DNA from: Gammaproteobacteria bacterium
GTDB lineage: Bacteria; Pseudomonadota; Gammaproteobacteria; Pseudomonadales; Cellvibrionaceae
DNA length: 64,000 nt
Assembly: GCA_004172865.1 (NCBI GenBank)
Contig: SEBV01000001.1
Location: forward strand, 248,001 to 312,000
Direction of reading: 5' to 3'
The notes below the pieces were generated by a model. That model had not been told where the DNA came from, did no database searches, and saw only the letters and a list, made by a program, of their open reading frames with translations. Positions 38,289 to 48,255 of the stretch are shown here, piece after piece (position 1 is the stretch's first letter; each line of letters opens with the position of its first letter). The position numbers and the translations under genes are program-made.

Positions 38289-38331
38289 GATGGCTTCATT
38301 GTTTGACGTTTATAGCGCAACTATAACGCTT

Positions 38332-39297
38332 TTAGCTGTTATTCGTGATTATTTCTGGGCGGATGTTTGCTGGTGAGTAGATTGCACTCAAACCTTTAAT
38401 GGCCGAACGCTGCCAGTGTATTTTCGCCCAGGCGAGCAATTCGGCAGGTGTGGCGCCATAAAGTTCCGGTGGTGGATTTTGCTGTAAAAATGCGAGTGCT
38501 TGCCAAATATTCGCGCTGGCATTTTTTGAATCGAGCGCGGGCGCGAGATTTTGTTTGCTAAGTTTTTGTCCATTGGCTTGGCTTGCCAGAGTCACGTGAC
38601 CATAGTGCGGAACCGGCGCGTCGAGAAGTTCAAATAGCAGAATTTGGCGGGCGCTGACTTCTAACAAATCGCTGCCGCGAATGATGTGCGTGATTCCTTG
38701 CTCGATATCGTCTACGACGACGGCAAGTTGGTACGCATACAAATTATCTTTGCGTTTTAGAATTTGATCGCCAGCTTGGGTGCGCAGGTTTTGCTGTTGT
38801 TCGCCTTGAATCAGATCGTTGAAGCGCAGTTCATCTGGAAAAGAAAATTGTTCTGGCAGATCGTAAAGTTTCAGGCGTTGTGCGTGAGGTTTTCGGGTAT
38901 CAACAGTTCGTGTTCGGCAGCGTCCGTTGTAAATACCGCCCATTGTTTGTAAGTCTTGCCGAGTGCAATCGCAGGGGTAAATGAGATTCTGTTGACGCAA
39001 ACGATAGAGGTAATCTTCATAAATATCCCAGCGCTGACTTTGGTAAACCACATCGCCATCCCACTCTAGACCGTAATCTTGCAGGCAACGCAGAATTTCA
39101 TTGGCAGCGCCCGTTTGTTCGCGAGGCGGGTCAAGATCTTCCATGCGAACCAGCCATTTGCCATTGTGGTGATGTGCATCCAAATAGCTGGCGATAGCGC
39201 TGACGAGCGAACCAAAATGTAAAGGGCCGGTGGGCGAGGGCGCGAAGCGGCCAATATAGGCCTGATTATGTTGAGAGGAATTATTTACTGAGGACAT
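38332..39297 (-). CDS. gluQ: Glutamyl-Q tRNA(Asp) synthetase
   Basis: 321 aa; GRFAPSPTGPLHFGSLVSAIASYLDA, LVRMEDLDPPRE, QKLSKQN; downstream of dksA. Confidence 0.93.
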   Translation of the reverse strand: MSSVNNSSQHNQAYIGRFAPSPTGPLHFGSLVSAIASYLDAHHHNGKWLVRMEDLDPPREQTGAANEILRCLQDYGLEWDGDVVYQSQRWDIYEDYLYRLRQQNLIYPCDCTRQDLQTMGGIYNGRCRTRTVDTRKPHAQRLKLYDLPEQFSFPDELRFNDLIQGEQQQNLRTQAGDQILKRKDNLYAYQLAVVVDDIEQGITHIIRGSDLLEVSARQILLFELLDAPVPHYGHVTLASQANGQKLSKQNLAPALDSKNASANIWQALAFLQQNPPPELYGATPAELLAWAKIHWQRSAIKGLSAIYSPANIRPEIITNNS

Positions 39298-39300
39298 ATA

Positions 39301-39324
39301 AAAACGGCGAGGTTTCCCTCGCCG
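39301..39324 (-). terminator. dksA-gluQ intergenic terminator/attenuator
   Basis: CGGCGAGG-GAAA-CCTCGCCG then TTTTTAT leading straight into the gluQ ATG. Confidence 0.88.
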
Positions 39325-39351
39325 CCTGATTTGTTACTGAAACCTGCGCGC

Positions 39352-39795
39352 TTAGCCGCCGATTTGTTTTTCTTTGATTTCTGCAAGAGTTTTGCAATCC
39401 ACGCAGAGCGTTGCGGTTGGGCGCGCTTCAAGGCGACGGATACCAATCTCAACACCACAGGCATTGCAGTAGCCGTAATCATCGTTCTCAATCAACTCAA
39501 GGGTGCTGTCGATTTTCTTGATGAGCTTGCGCTCGCGGTCACGGGTACGCAATTCCAGGCTAAATTCTTCTTCCTGGCTGGCGCGGTCGGCTGGATCGGG
39601 GAAGTTCGCGGCCTCATCTTTCATATGAGATACGGTGCGATCAACCTCTTCCATCAACTCGGAGCGCCAGTTGAGCAACAGGTTGCGGAAGTGTTGCTTC
39701 TGGTTGTCATTCATATACTCCTCGCCTTTTTTCTCCTCATAAGGAGTAAATGGACGTAGAGCAAAAGTTTCAGTTGAAGGAGTTTTTTTCGCCAT
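39352..39795 (-). CDS. dksA: RNA polymerase-binding transcription factor DksA
   Basis: 147 aa; PADRASQEEEFSLELRTRDRERKLIKKID, CNACGVEIGIRRLEARPTATLCVDCKTLAEIKEKQ. Confidence 0.96.
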   Translation of the reverse strand: MAKKTPSTETFALRPFTPYEEKKGEEYMNDNQKQHFRNLLLNWRSELMEEVDRTVSHMKDEAANFPDPADRASQEEEFSLELRTRDRERKLIKKIDSTLELIENDDYGYCNACGVEIGIRRLEARPTATLCVDCKTLAEIKEKQIGG

Positions 39796-40062
39796 AGCTG
39801 TAGCGCCTCGTAGTGCTAATTATCTCGTTCTTGAAAAACCGGCTAGCGGCGCTAGTCTCGGCACGTGGGGCAGCATGGTGCAACCACAGAGAATTTGAAG
39901 GGGAGGCAAGCTACCAGATAATAAAACAGGGTGCCAGCGATTTTTCGCCACATGCTTTATAACCGCCAAAGATCGCCCAAAAACGCTCGAAATGTGGTTC
40001 AATCCTGCGCAATTGTTACTTTGGGCTCCGCCTTTCCTTCTCATTATTCTCGTTGATCAAGT

Positions 40063-40782
40063 ATGCCTCCAGAACCCAAACCGCTTCAGTTATTTCCCGC
40101 ACAGTTAATCCAACGCTATAAGCGCTTTTTGGCGGATATTATTTTACCCATCGGTGAAACCATTACCGTGCACTGTCCAAATACCGGGTCGATGAAAAAT
40201 TGCATTTCACACATGAGCCCGTGCTGGTATTCAACATCTGAAAGCGCCGCCCGTAAATATCCCAATACCTTGGAAATTGTCACCACGCCAAGTGGCGATC
40301 TCGCAGGCATAAATACATCGCGCTCAAATAATTTGGTGGCGGATGCAATTTGCGCTGGCGTTATCGGCGAAGTGCAAGGTTACGACATTACTCGCCGCGA
40401 AGTTGTTTACGGCAATGAAAAATCCCGCATAGATTTTTTGTTGGAGCGAGCTAATGAGAAATGTTTTTTAGAAGTTAAAAATGTCACTCTTATGGAAGCC
40501 AAAGGCCACGGGTTATTTCCAGACGCTGTGAGTGAACGCGGCACCAAACATTTGCGCGAATTGATGCAAATGGTACGCGATGGACATCGCGCCGTTTTAC
40601 TGTATTGCGTGCAACACACTGGTATTAAATGGGTGGAACCCGCGGACGCTATTGATCCACTTTATGGGAAGACGTTACGTGAAGCAATTGCAGAAGGTGT
40701 TGAAGTAATTGCTTACGGTGCGGAGATAAAGCCGGAATTAAATCGAATTGTTTTAAACAAAAAACTTGTAGTAAAAATTTAA
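40063..40782 (+). CDS. sfsA: Sugar fermentation stimulation protein SfsA
   Basis: 239 aa; RYKRFLADI, HCPNTGSMKNC, SRIDFLLE, FLEVKNVTLME, FPDAVSERGTKHLREL. Confidence 0.93.
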   Translation: MPPEPKPLQLFPAQLIQRYKRFLADIILPIGETITVHCPNTGSMKNCISHMSPCWYSTSESAARKYPNTLEIVTTPSGDLAGINTSRSNNLVADAICAGVIGEVQGYDITRREVVYGNEKSRIDFLLERANEKCFLEVKNVTLMEAKGHGLFPDAVSERGTKHLRELMQMVRDGHRAVLLYCVQHTGIKWVEPADAIDPLYGKTLREAIAEGVEVIAYGAEIKPELNRIVLNKKLVVKI

Positions 40783-40827
40783 TTTCTATTTGGTTTATTT
40801 TATTTCAGGTAATGGTGTGAGTTTTAT

Positions 40828-40857
40828 CTCGTTCCCAAGCAGGCGCTTGGGAACGAG
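40828..40857. repeat. Perfect 13-bp palindrome CTCGTTCCCAAGC-AGGC-GCTTGGGAACGAG
   Basis: Isolated palindrome between convergent sfsA and Fe-ADH; no T-tract on either side. Confidence 0.85.
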
Positions 40858-40876
40858 TTGAACCGAATAATAAAAA

Positions 40877-42031
40877 CTACGCCGCCGCATCCAAAATTTT
40901 ACGTGTTATCTCTGCCGTAATATCTTGCTTTTCACCCAGCGGATTCGGGTTGTGGCGAATTACGTTGTCGACTAAAACAGGAATCGAACTACCATCTAAT
41001 CCGTAACCTTTGAACGTTGTAGGTACGCCCATTTGCTCGAAGAAATTTTTGGTGGCGGCGATAGCTGCATCGATTATTTCATCTTCATTGTCGTTGGATA
41101 GATTCCAAACGCGTTTGCCATATTGAATTAATTTTCCGCGTTTTTGTTCGCGTTGTTGATTCATCAGCGATGGCAAAACAATTGCCAATGTTTGCGCGTG
41201 GTCGAGGCCGTGTAGTGCTGTTAGTTCGTGGCCGATGCAATGGGTTGCCCAATCTTGCGGAACGCCTACGCCGATTAAACCATTCAATGCCATAGTGGCT
41301 GCCCACATAACATTTGCGCGAATGGCGTAATCTTTTGGTTGTGCTAAAACTTTTGGGCCCTCTTCAATTAGCGTTAAAAGCAAACCTTCGGCAAAACGAT
41401 CCTGAACTTTTGCATTTACGGGATAAGTTAAATACTGTTCCATGATGTGCACGAACGCGTCCACAACGCCGTTTGAAATTTGGCGTGTTGGTAATGAGTA
41501 AGTTGTAGTTGGGTCGAGGATTGCAAATTGTGGATAAACCAGTGGGCTACCGAAGGCCAGTTTTTCTTGCGTGGCCGCTTTGGTAATTACCGAGTTGCCA
41601 TTGCTTTCGGTGCCGGTTGCGGGCAGCGTTAATATGCAGCCGATGGGTAGGGCGCTGGTGAAAGTTGCGTGTTTTTCTAAAATATCCCACGGCTCACCGT
41701 TAAAGTTAACGCCTGCAGCAATTAATTTGGTTGCATCAACAACGCTACCGCCGCCGACTGCAAGTAAAAAATCGATATTTTTTTCTTTGATAAGTGCTAT
41801 AGCTTTTTGGCAAGTTTCATAATGCGGATTTGGTTCTATGCCAGAAAATTCAAAAAACGTTTTGCCTTCAAGTGCTTTGATTACTTGATCGTAAACGCCA
41901 TTTTTTTTGATTGAGCCACCGCCATAAGTTAATAAAATACGTGCGTTCGCTGGAAGTAAATCAGCAAGCGCACTGATTTGGCCTTCGCCGAAAATAATAT
42001 TAGTTGGATTGTGAAAACTGAAGTTGTTCAT
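40877..42031 (-). CDS. Iron-containing alcohol dehydrogenase (YqhD-like)
   Basis: 384 aa; NPTNIIFGEGQI, LLTYGGGSIKKNGVYDQV, LAVGGGSVVDATKLIA, LPATGTESNGNSVIT, HALGLDHAQTLAI-type metal motif. Confidence 0.9.
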   Translation of the reverse strand: MNNFSFHNPTNIIFGEGQISALADLLPANARILLTYGGGSIKKNGVYDQVIKALEGKTFFEFSGIEPNPHYETCQKAIALIKEKNIDFLLAVGGGSVVDATKLIAAGVNFNGEPWDILEKHATFTSALPIGCILTLPATGTESNGNSVITKAATQEKLAFGSPLVYPQFAILDPTTTYSLPTRQISNGVVDAFVHIMEQYLTYPVNAKVQDRFAEGLLLTLIEEGPKVLAQPKDYAIRANVMWAATMALNGLIGVGVPQDWATHCIGHELTALHGLDHAQTLAIVLPSLMNQQREQKRGKLIQYGKRVWNLSNDNEDEIIDAAIAATKNFFEQMGVPTTFKGYGLDGSSIPVLVDNVIRHNPNPLGEKQDITAEITRKILDAAA

Positions 42032-42186
42032 GAGGTAATCCTGTGTGCGAGTAAAGTGCTGAATCTAAATGAACGGCATACTCTAGGTAAGTTTATTTAC
42101 GGATGTTTACTGAGCGGCATTTAATATGCCTTCTGCTATGCCCATTTGGTTGTTGTCGTTGTGTAAAGCGCGAACGTACTGGTAAA

Positions 42187-42513
42187 TCAATTGGGTTGCT
42201 GTAGGCAAATAAATCCGTCAATCACATCGAAGTTAATAGCAATCAGTTTTTTCCCATTACATGGGCCCGTAACGCAGGCGCCATTCTCAATAACAAAAAG
42301 TGCGCCGTGATTGGCGCACTGAATCATGCTGTGGCTGCTATCCAAAAATTGGTCTTCAACCCATTCAAGTGGAATGCCAATATGCGGACATGCATTTTTG
42401 TAGACGTAAATTTTATTTCGCGTTTTTACCGCAAAATATTTTTGATTATTTACCTCAAAACCTTTGCTGCTGTTGTCGAGAATATCGTTGATATTTAATT
42501 CTGTCCGCAGCAT
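42187..42513 (-). CDS. Rieske [2Fe-2S] domain protein
   Basis: 108 aa; CPHIGIPLE and CANHGALF cluster motifs. Confidence 0.85.
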   Translation of the reverse strand: MLRTELNINDILDNSSKGFEVNNQKYFAVKTRNKIYVYKNACPHIGIPLEWVEDQFLDSSHSMIQCANHGALFVIENGACVTGPCNGKKLIAINFDVIDGFICLQQPN

Positions 42514-42531
42514 ATAAAATCCAGAAAATAA

Positions 42532-43614
42532 TTAAGGCTTACTGACGGGCGGTGGTGCAAGCGTGAGCGAGCGCTTAATCACTTTGCCATCGCGTACCAA
42601 TTGTATTTCCACGGTGTCACCAGGTTTGTGGCTTTCCAGAATACTCATGTACGCATCGTTATTAGGCGTAAGTTTGCCATCAATCGCCACAACCACATCG
42701 CCTAATACAAGCTGGCCCCAGTTATTGCGAGTTACACCTTGCAAACCCGCTTGTTGCGCTGGTGAATTATTAAATACGCGTAAAATTGGTAAACCTTCGA
42801 TGCCGCTTTGCAGTGCCCATTGCTCGGGTGCAGATTCAAAACCAATTACGGGGCGAATAATTTTCCCATTCTTAATCAACTGCGGCACTACATCTTTTAC
42901 GGTGTTAACGGGAATCGCAAAACCAATGCCCGCGCTTGCACCACTCGGGCTATAAATCATGGTATTTACGCCAACCAATTGACCTTGCGAATTCAGTAAC
43001 GGTCCGCCGGAATTGCCGGGGTTGATGGCGGCATCCGTTTGAATAACGTTGCCAATTTTACGTTGATTGGGCGATTCAATTTCACGGCCCAATGCACTGA
43101 CAACGCCGGTAGTGAGAGTAGCGTCTAGACCAAAAGGATTGCCGATGGCGAGAACTTTTCTGCCGACAGTAAGCTGACTCGAATCACCCAAACTCAATGC
43201 AAGAAGTTTTTCATTGGGCGCGATAATTTTTAATACAGCAAGATCGCGTTCAGGTGCAAGGCCGATCACTTTTGCGGGCCATGAGGTTTGGTCTTGCAAG
43301 GTGATCATTACCTTGTTCGCACCTTCAACCACATGGTAATTGGTAACTATATAGCCGTCTGCACTCCATACAAACCCCGTCCCGGAACCGGCGGGTACAC
43401 TCATAATATCGAATGAGCGTGGGTCGCGCGCTAGTTGCTCGTTGGTCACAAACACCACGCTAGGACGTGCCTGCTCAAATACTTGCATGCTGTTGCGTTC
43501 GTCATCCGTCGCAAATTCAACGGCGGCGTGCGCGGCAGATGCAAGCGTTGCAAGACCTAATGCCAAACTACTTAACCATTTAGTGATGAAATTTTTTCTT
43601 GCTAACATTTCCAA
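42532..43614 (-). CDS. S1C trypsin-like serine protease with one PDZ (DegP/HtrA-like)
   Basis: 360 aa; TNYHVVEGA, ERDLAVLKI, INPGNSGGPLLNSQGQLVGVNT; C-terminal PDZ. Confidence 0.9.
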   Translation of the reverse strand: MEMLARKNFITKWLSSLALGLATLASAAHAAVEFATDDERNSMQVFEQARPSVVFVTNEQLARDPRSFDIMSVPAGSGTGFVWSADGYIVTNYHVVEGANKVMITLQDQTSWPAKVIGLAPERDLAVLKIIAPNEKLLALSLGDSSQLTVGRKVLAIGNPFGLDATLTTGVVSALGREIESPNQRKIGNVIQTDAAINPGNSGGPLLNSQGQLVGVNTMIYSPSGASAGIGFAIPVNTVKDVVPQLIKNGKIIRPVIGFESAPEQWALQSGIEGLPILRVFNNSPAQQAGLQGVTRNNWGQLVLGDVVVAIDGKLTPNNDAYMSILESHKPGDTVEIQLVRDGKVIKRSLTLAPPPVSKP

Positions 43615-43656
43615 TAATTCCCCTAAAAATTGTTTTTATTAAGAGATATAACCGTT

Positions 43657-43683
43657 AAAAAAAGAGGCTTAAAAGCCTCTTTT
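43657..43683 (-). terminator. htpX terminator
   Basis: AAAGAGGCTT-TT-AAGCCTCTTTTTTT on minus strand. Confidence 0.85.
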
Positions 43684-43700
43684 GTTGGACATGGTATTGA

Positions 43701-44663
43701 TTAAGAAAGGCTTTGGCGCAAAGCTTCCGGACTATTGTGGCCGTTACGCAAAGCTTGAATGCGATCTGCAAGTGGTGGATGGCTGGCAAAAAAACGACCC
43801 ATTCCACCAGCGATACCAAAAGCTTGCATGCTGGCAGGCAAGGATGTTTCAGCACCTTGTCCGCTCTCAGCTTGTAAACGTTGGAGCGCACGAATCATTG
43901 CATTGCGGTCGGCCAGATTTGCGCCAGCTTCGTCCGCACGGTATTCACGGTAACGAGAAAAAGCAGCAACAATCATAGAAGCCAAAATCCCGAAAATAAT
44001 TTCCGCCACAAATGTACCTATGTAATAACCCATGCCTACGCCGTTGCTGCGTTCGTTGTTACCCTGCAGTGCTTTGTCGATGGCGAAGCCGACGATACGT
44101 GCAAAGAACATCACGAAAGTGTTCACTATGCCTTGAATCAGGCTGAGCGTAATCATGTCACCGTTAGCGACGTGGCCAATTTCGTGGGCGAGTACTGCAC
44201 GCACTTCATCGCGCTCAAAGCGTTGTAATAATCCTAAGCTCACTGCAACTAAAGCGTCGTTACGATTCCAGCCGGTAGCGAATGCATTAGATTCTGGCGC
44301 AGGGAAAATACCCACTTCAGGCATCTTAATGCCAGCTTTTTGGGATAAATCCGCAACGGTTTCCATTAACCAGCGTTCATCAGCGTTGCGTGGACTAACA
44401 ATAAGCTCAACGCCCATGGAGCGTTTTGCCATCCACTTGGAGATTAATAAGGAGATAAACGAGCCGGTAAAACCAAAAACCGCACAAAATATTAACAAGC
44501 TTTGCAGGTTTAACTGGCCTTGGCTAATGAATCTACCCACGCCCAGAAGGTTGATGACGACGCCCGCAACAAGCATGACGGCCAAGTTGGTTAACAAAAA
44601 CAAGCCAATACGTAGCACGATGAAATCTCCTCGATTGAAAATAGGTGGACTGCTTTCAGACAA
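43701..44663 (-). CDS. htpX: Protease HtpX
   Basis: 320 aa; [46 protein letters not shown]. Confidence 0.95.
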   Translation of the reverse strand: MSESSPPIFNRGDFIVLRIGLFLLTNLAVMLVAGVVINLLGVGRFISQGQLNLQSLLIFCAVFGFTGSFISLLISKWMAKRSMGVELIVSPRNADERWLMETVADLSQKAGIKMPEVGIFPAPESNAFATGWNRNDALVAVSLGLLQRFERDEVRAVLAHEIGHVANGDMITLSLIQGIVNTFVMFFARIVGFAIDKALQGNNERSNGVGMGYYIGTFVAEIIFGILASMIVAAFSRYREYRADEAGANLADRNAMIRALQRLQAESGQGAETSLPASMQAFGIAGGMGRFFASHPPLADRIQALRNGHNSPEALRQSLS

Positions 44664-44769
44664 TCTAGCCCATATATATGTTCAATTTGGTGAAATTCAA
44701 TGTATTAAGATGTTTAGAAATGAAAAGAATACTCGATTCCTAACCAAGTATTCTTTTGAGTGACGGGTC

Positions 44770-45552
44770 TTATTGTCTGGCGAGGAGTTGATTATTCAAT
44801 TGATTAATCTTAGTGGCCATCTCTTCAATTAAACCCAAACAAATCTGTGGCTGATGATCGATGAGGTCAATAAATTCTTCTTTGCGAACTGCCAATACGG
44901 TGCAATCTGAAGTTGCAATGACAGATGCAATACGCGGCTGGCGAGTAAATACTGCAAGTGCTCCAAAAATTTCATTTGCATTTACGTCGCCAACTTTCAC
45001 GCCGTCACAAATGGCATCGGCGCTGCCATCTAGCAAGGTATAAACCTTATCGGCTGGGTCGCCTTGGCGAATAATGGTTTCGCCTTCGCTGAAATGTACA
45101 AAGCCGGCTTGCGGTTGAAATTCCGCGCGGATTTCCTGCGCGAGCGAATTTTGGAAAAAGGCGATATTGCATACTAGATAATGCGTCCAGTTTTTCTGCA
45201 ATTTAGCGTCAGCATGAACGTGTGCGATAAGTTCATCGCGGTCATAAGGCACAAGTTGTACGTCCTCAATACAACTGAACAAACCTTCGTTTAGGTTTAA
45301 TGAACGCGTCAGCCCAATCAAATCCCCTTCTTCTAATACCGCAACCAATTTGCCGCGCACGCGATAAAATACCTGACCTTCGGTAACAAGAAATAAGCGA
45401 GTAGTGGGCTGGCCTTCAAACACATCGTTACTGACAGTAAGTTCAACGGGTTTGCCGGATGGCAACAAGTTTTGCAGAAAAAGCTCAGTCAAACTGCGAG
45501 ATTTAATCGCAATGTCGGTGATGATGTCAGATTGTTTGGTGGGCAAATGCAT
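44770..45552 (-). CDS. Cyclic-nucleotide-binding domain protein (two CAP-ED-like domains)
   Basis: 260 aa; EGETIIRQGDPADKVYTLLDGSADAI, GEIFGALAVFTRQPRIASVIA-like. Confidence 0.82.
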   Translation of the reverse strand: MHLPTKQSDIITDIAIKSRSLTELFLQNLLPSGKPVELTVSNDVFEGQPTTRLFLVTEGQVFYRVRGKLVAVLEEGDLIGLTRSLNLNEGLFSCIEDVQLVPYDRDELIAHVHADAKLQKNWTHYLVCNIAFFQNSLAQEIRAEFQPQAGFVHFSEGETIIRQGDPADKVYTLLDGSADAICDGVKVGDVNANEIFGALAVFTRQPRIASVIATSDCTVLAVRKEEFIDLIDHQPQICLGLIEEMATKINQLNNQLLARQ

Positions 45553-45653
45553 AGCATCCTCGGTAAACAGTACACTTATTTTCTAAGTGTAGCTGGTTAC
45601 CGAGGAAAATCTGCCGACGATGGCTCAGACTGACTATTTAGCGAATGCCTGAA

Positions 45654-45950
45654 TTAAGCGTAAACCTGCTGACCGTGACCATTACTGAAGCCTTGCTCGG
45701 CTTCGGCCACTAACTGCAGTTTCATTTCAGGCTCAAGATCGTTCCAATGAACATTCAGCAATGCGCCTTGCAGGGCGTAGAGCATTACTTTGGAGACATT
45801 GATATCGCGTGCTTTTATTCGAAGGTAAGCTTCAACTGCGCCAACACGGCGAAGATCAGCAAAAGTATTGATTCCGACCGCGTGAAGAATATTCACTGAG
45901 GCCATACCGAGGTTTTTTAATTGGAGTAACTCACTGTGACTTGTCGTCAT
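45654..45950 (-). CDS. TfoX C-terminal domain protein
   Basis: 98 aa; LLQLKNLGMASVNILHAVGINTFADLRRVGAVEAYLRIKA...LYALQGALLNVHWNDL. Confidence 0.85.
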   Translation of the reverse strand: MTTSHSELLQLKNLGMASVNILHAVGINTFADLRRVGAVEAYLRIKARDINVSKVMLYALQGALLNVHWNDLEPEMKLQLVAEAEQGFSNGHGQQVYA

Positions 45951-46102
45951 GAAGATCCCGCTCCGCTTATTAAGTTATGATTATTGTTCCCGCTGCCTAA
46001 AAATTTCCGTTTGTAGCGCGTCCTTATAGTAACCTGTTCGTAATCCAGTGCAATTACTTTGTGTCCTTGAACGCCAGTTTATGGCTTAAAAAAGGTGTAA
46101 AT

Positions 46103-46828
46103 ATGAAAGATGCCGTGCAAAATTTCGTAAAGACGGATGTTATTCCAGATTTATTACAAAGTTTTGACCTTTTCGGTATCAGTGATGAGCATTTAATAAG
46201 TCTTCCGCAGCAACAAATTAAAATTCATCCGCAAGTTTTAAATTCACTAATGGAAATAATTGCGCGTGCGGCAGCAGCAGGTTTTGATCTGCAAATTGCC
46301 AGTGGCTTTCGCAGTTTTGAACGGCAATTATTAATTTGGAATGGAAAGGCAAATGGTTTACGTCCAGTTCTCGACGAATTTGGGCAAGTAATTGATTTAA
46401 ATAATCTGAACGATGATGAAAAAGTTTATGCAATTTTACGATGGTCTGCATTGCCGGGCGCATCGCGGCATCATTGGGGAACAGATATAGATGTCTATGA
46501 TGCGTCGCGCATTGACGATTCCTATCAATTGCAATTAACTGTAGAAGAAACAGAAAATGGCGGTCCATTTGCAGAATTTCATGCGTGGCTCTCGCAAGAT
46601 TTACAGCAAAATCCGCAGAAGTTTTTTCGTCCTTATATCGCCGGTGTGGGAAGCATATCACCAGAGCCCTGGCATTTAAGTTACGCTCCACTTGCTGGAT
46701 TATTTGCAGCTCAGCTCAGCGAAAATATTCTGCGTGAAAAAATCCAGGCAACCGATATAGAGTTGAAAGAAAGTATTTTGAAAAATCTCACCGATATTTT
46801 TGATAATTATATAAAACCTTATCAATAA
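46103..46828 (+). CDS. M15-family D-alanyl-D-alanine carboxypeptidase-like
   Basis: SGFRSFERQLLIWNGKA, LPGASRHHWGTDIDVYD, PEPWHLSY. Start chosen at M15 of the ORF (AAGGTG upstream). Confidence 0.85.
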   Translation: MKDAVQNFVKTDVIPDLLQSFDLFGISDEHLISLPQQQIKIHPQVLNSLMEIIARAAAAGFDLQIASGFRSFERQLLIWNGKANGLRPVLDEFGQVIDLNNLNDDEKVYAILRWSALPGASRHHWGTDIDVYDASRIDDSYQLQLTVEETENGGPFAEFHAWLSQDLQQNPQKFFRPYIAGVGSISPEPWHLSYAPLAGLFAAQLSENILREKIQATDIELKESILKNLTDIFDNYIKPYQ

Positions 46829-46843
46829 CAAAATCTGGAGCTT

Positions 46844-48247
46844 ATGTTGAGCGATTCTTTATTGACTCCACCTGTTAACAAACGCGGCATTATTGGTTGG
46901 ATGTTTTATGATTGGGCCGCGCAGCCTTTTTTTACGGTTGTGCTGACCTTTATTTTTGGTCCCTATTTTGTATCGCGTTTAGTTGAAGACCCGAATATGG
47001 GGCAGGCCGCGTGGGGTTATACTGTCACCATTTCCGGCATCATAATTGCGCTCTTATCGCCAGTGTTAGGAGCGATTGCCGATGCATCCGGTTCGCGTAA
47101 AAAGTGGATTGGATTTTTTGCGCTTATTAAAGTTACTGCGCTCACTTTTTTATGGCTGGCAGCACCTGGTTCTGAATTATGGTTGCCTATGCTTTGCGTA
47201 ATATTGGCAACCGTAGCCGCAGAATTTTCAATTGTATTTAATGACTCCATGATGCCGCGCTTAGTGAGCAAAGAAGATGTTGGCCGCATTTCAAATACTG
47301 CATGGGGTTTAGGTTATGCCGGCGGTTTAGTAGCATTATTTATCGTTCTCTTATTGTTGGCGGGAAGCCCCACCACGGGTAAGACATTAATTGGATTATC
47401 GCCGCTGTTTGGTTTGGATCCTGCGCTTGGTGAAGATGCAAGAATTACCGGCCCGCTCGCAGCCTGCTGGTATTTTATTTTTTTAATTCCGATGTTTTTA
47501 TTTACACCCGATGCTCCCTCTGGATTACCCTTAAAACAAGCCGTCAAAACCGGCTTGAATGAATTACTGGGAACACTAAAAGAATTAAAACATCGCGTGG
47601 CAATTTTAAAATTTTTAGCCGCGCGTATGATTTATCAAGACGGTGTTAATGGTTTGTTAGCCTTGGGTGGAACCTTCGCCGCGGGTATGTTCGGTTGGAA
47701 AACCGTTGAAATGGGAATCTACGGAATTTTGCTCTTAGTTGTAGCCATATTCGGATGTTATTTTGCGGGTAAATTAGACACTTTTATTGGCTCGAAAAAA
47801 GTTGTTTCTATCAGTCTGGTGTGTTTAATAATTTCTACAATTGGAATTGTTTCTACTGGCCCTGGCTATACATTATTTGGATTGCTGCAATTATCAACGC
47901 TAGATAACGGTGGTTTGTTTGCGACTGCAGCTGAAAAAGCTTATATCGTTTACGGCTTATTAATTGGCTTGGTGTTTGGCCCCGCACAAGCATCTTCTCG
48001 TTCCTATTTAGCGCGTAGTGTCAGTCTTGAAGAGGCAGGGCGGTTCTTCGGTTTATACGCATTGTCTGGTCGCGCAACTTCATTTTTAGCACCCGCTGCC
48101 GTGGCAACTATTACGGTACTAACTGATTCCGCACGCACTGGTATGTGTGCATTAATTGGCTTTTTAGTAGTCGGGTTTTTATTATTGTTGGCTGCTCCTT
48201 ATCCAGCAATCGACAATAAATCTGTTATCAATAATTCTGTAGGGTAA
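46844..48247 (+). CDS. MFS transporter, UMF1/Atg22-like
   Basis: 467 aa; GWMFYDWAAQPFFTVVLTFIFGPYF, NDSMMPRLVSKEDVGRISNTAWGLGYAGG. Confidence 0.88.
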   Translation: MLSDSLLTPPVNKRGIIGWMFYDWAAQPFFTVVLTFIFGPYFVSRLVEDPNMGQAAWGYTVTISGIIIALLSPVLGAIADASGSRKKWIGFFALIKVTALTFLWLAAPGSELWLPMLCVILATVAAEFSIVFNDSMMPRLVSKEDVGRISNTAWGLGYAGGLVALFIVLLLLAGSPTTGKTLIGLSPLFGLDPALGEDARITGPLAACWYFIFLIPMFLFTPDAPSGLPLKQAVKTGLNELLGTLKELKHRVAILKFLAARMIYQDGVNGLLALGGTFAAGMFGWKTVEMGIYGILLLVVAIFGCYFAGKLDTFIGSKKVVSISLVCLIISTIGIVSTGPGYTLFGLLQLSTLDNGGLFATAAEKAYIVYGLLIGLVFGPAQASSRSYLARSVSLEEAGRFFGLYALSGRATSFLAPAAVATITVLTDSARTGMCALIGFLVVGFLLLLAAPYPAIDNKSVINNSVG

Positions 48248-48255
48248 ATTAATTT

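Noticed and set aside
44155-44763. 202-aa plus-strand ORF
   Set aside because: Antisense to htpX; no family similarity.
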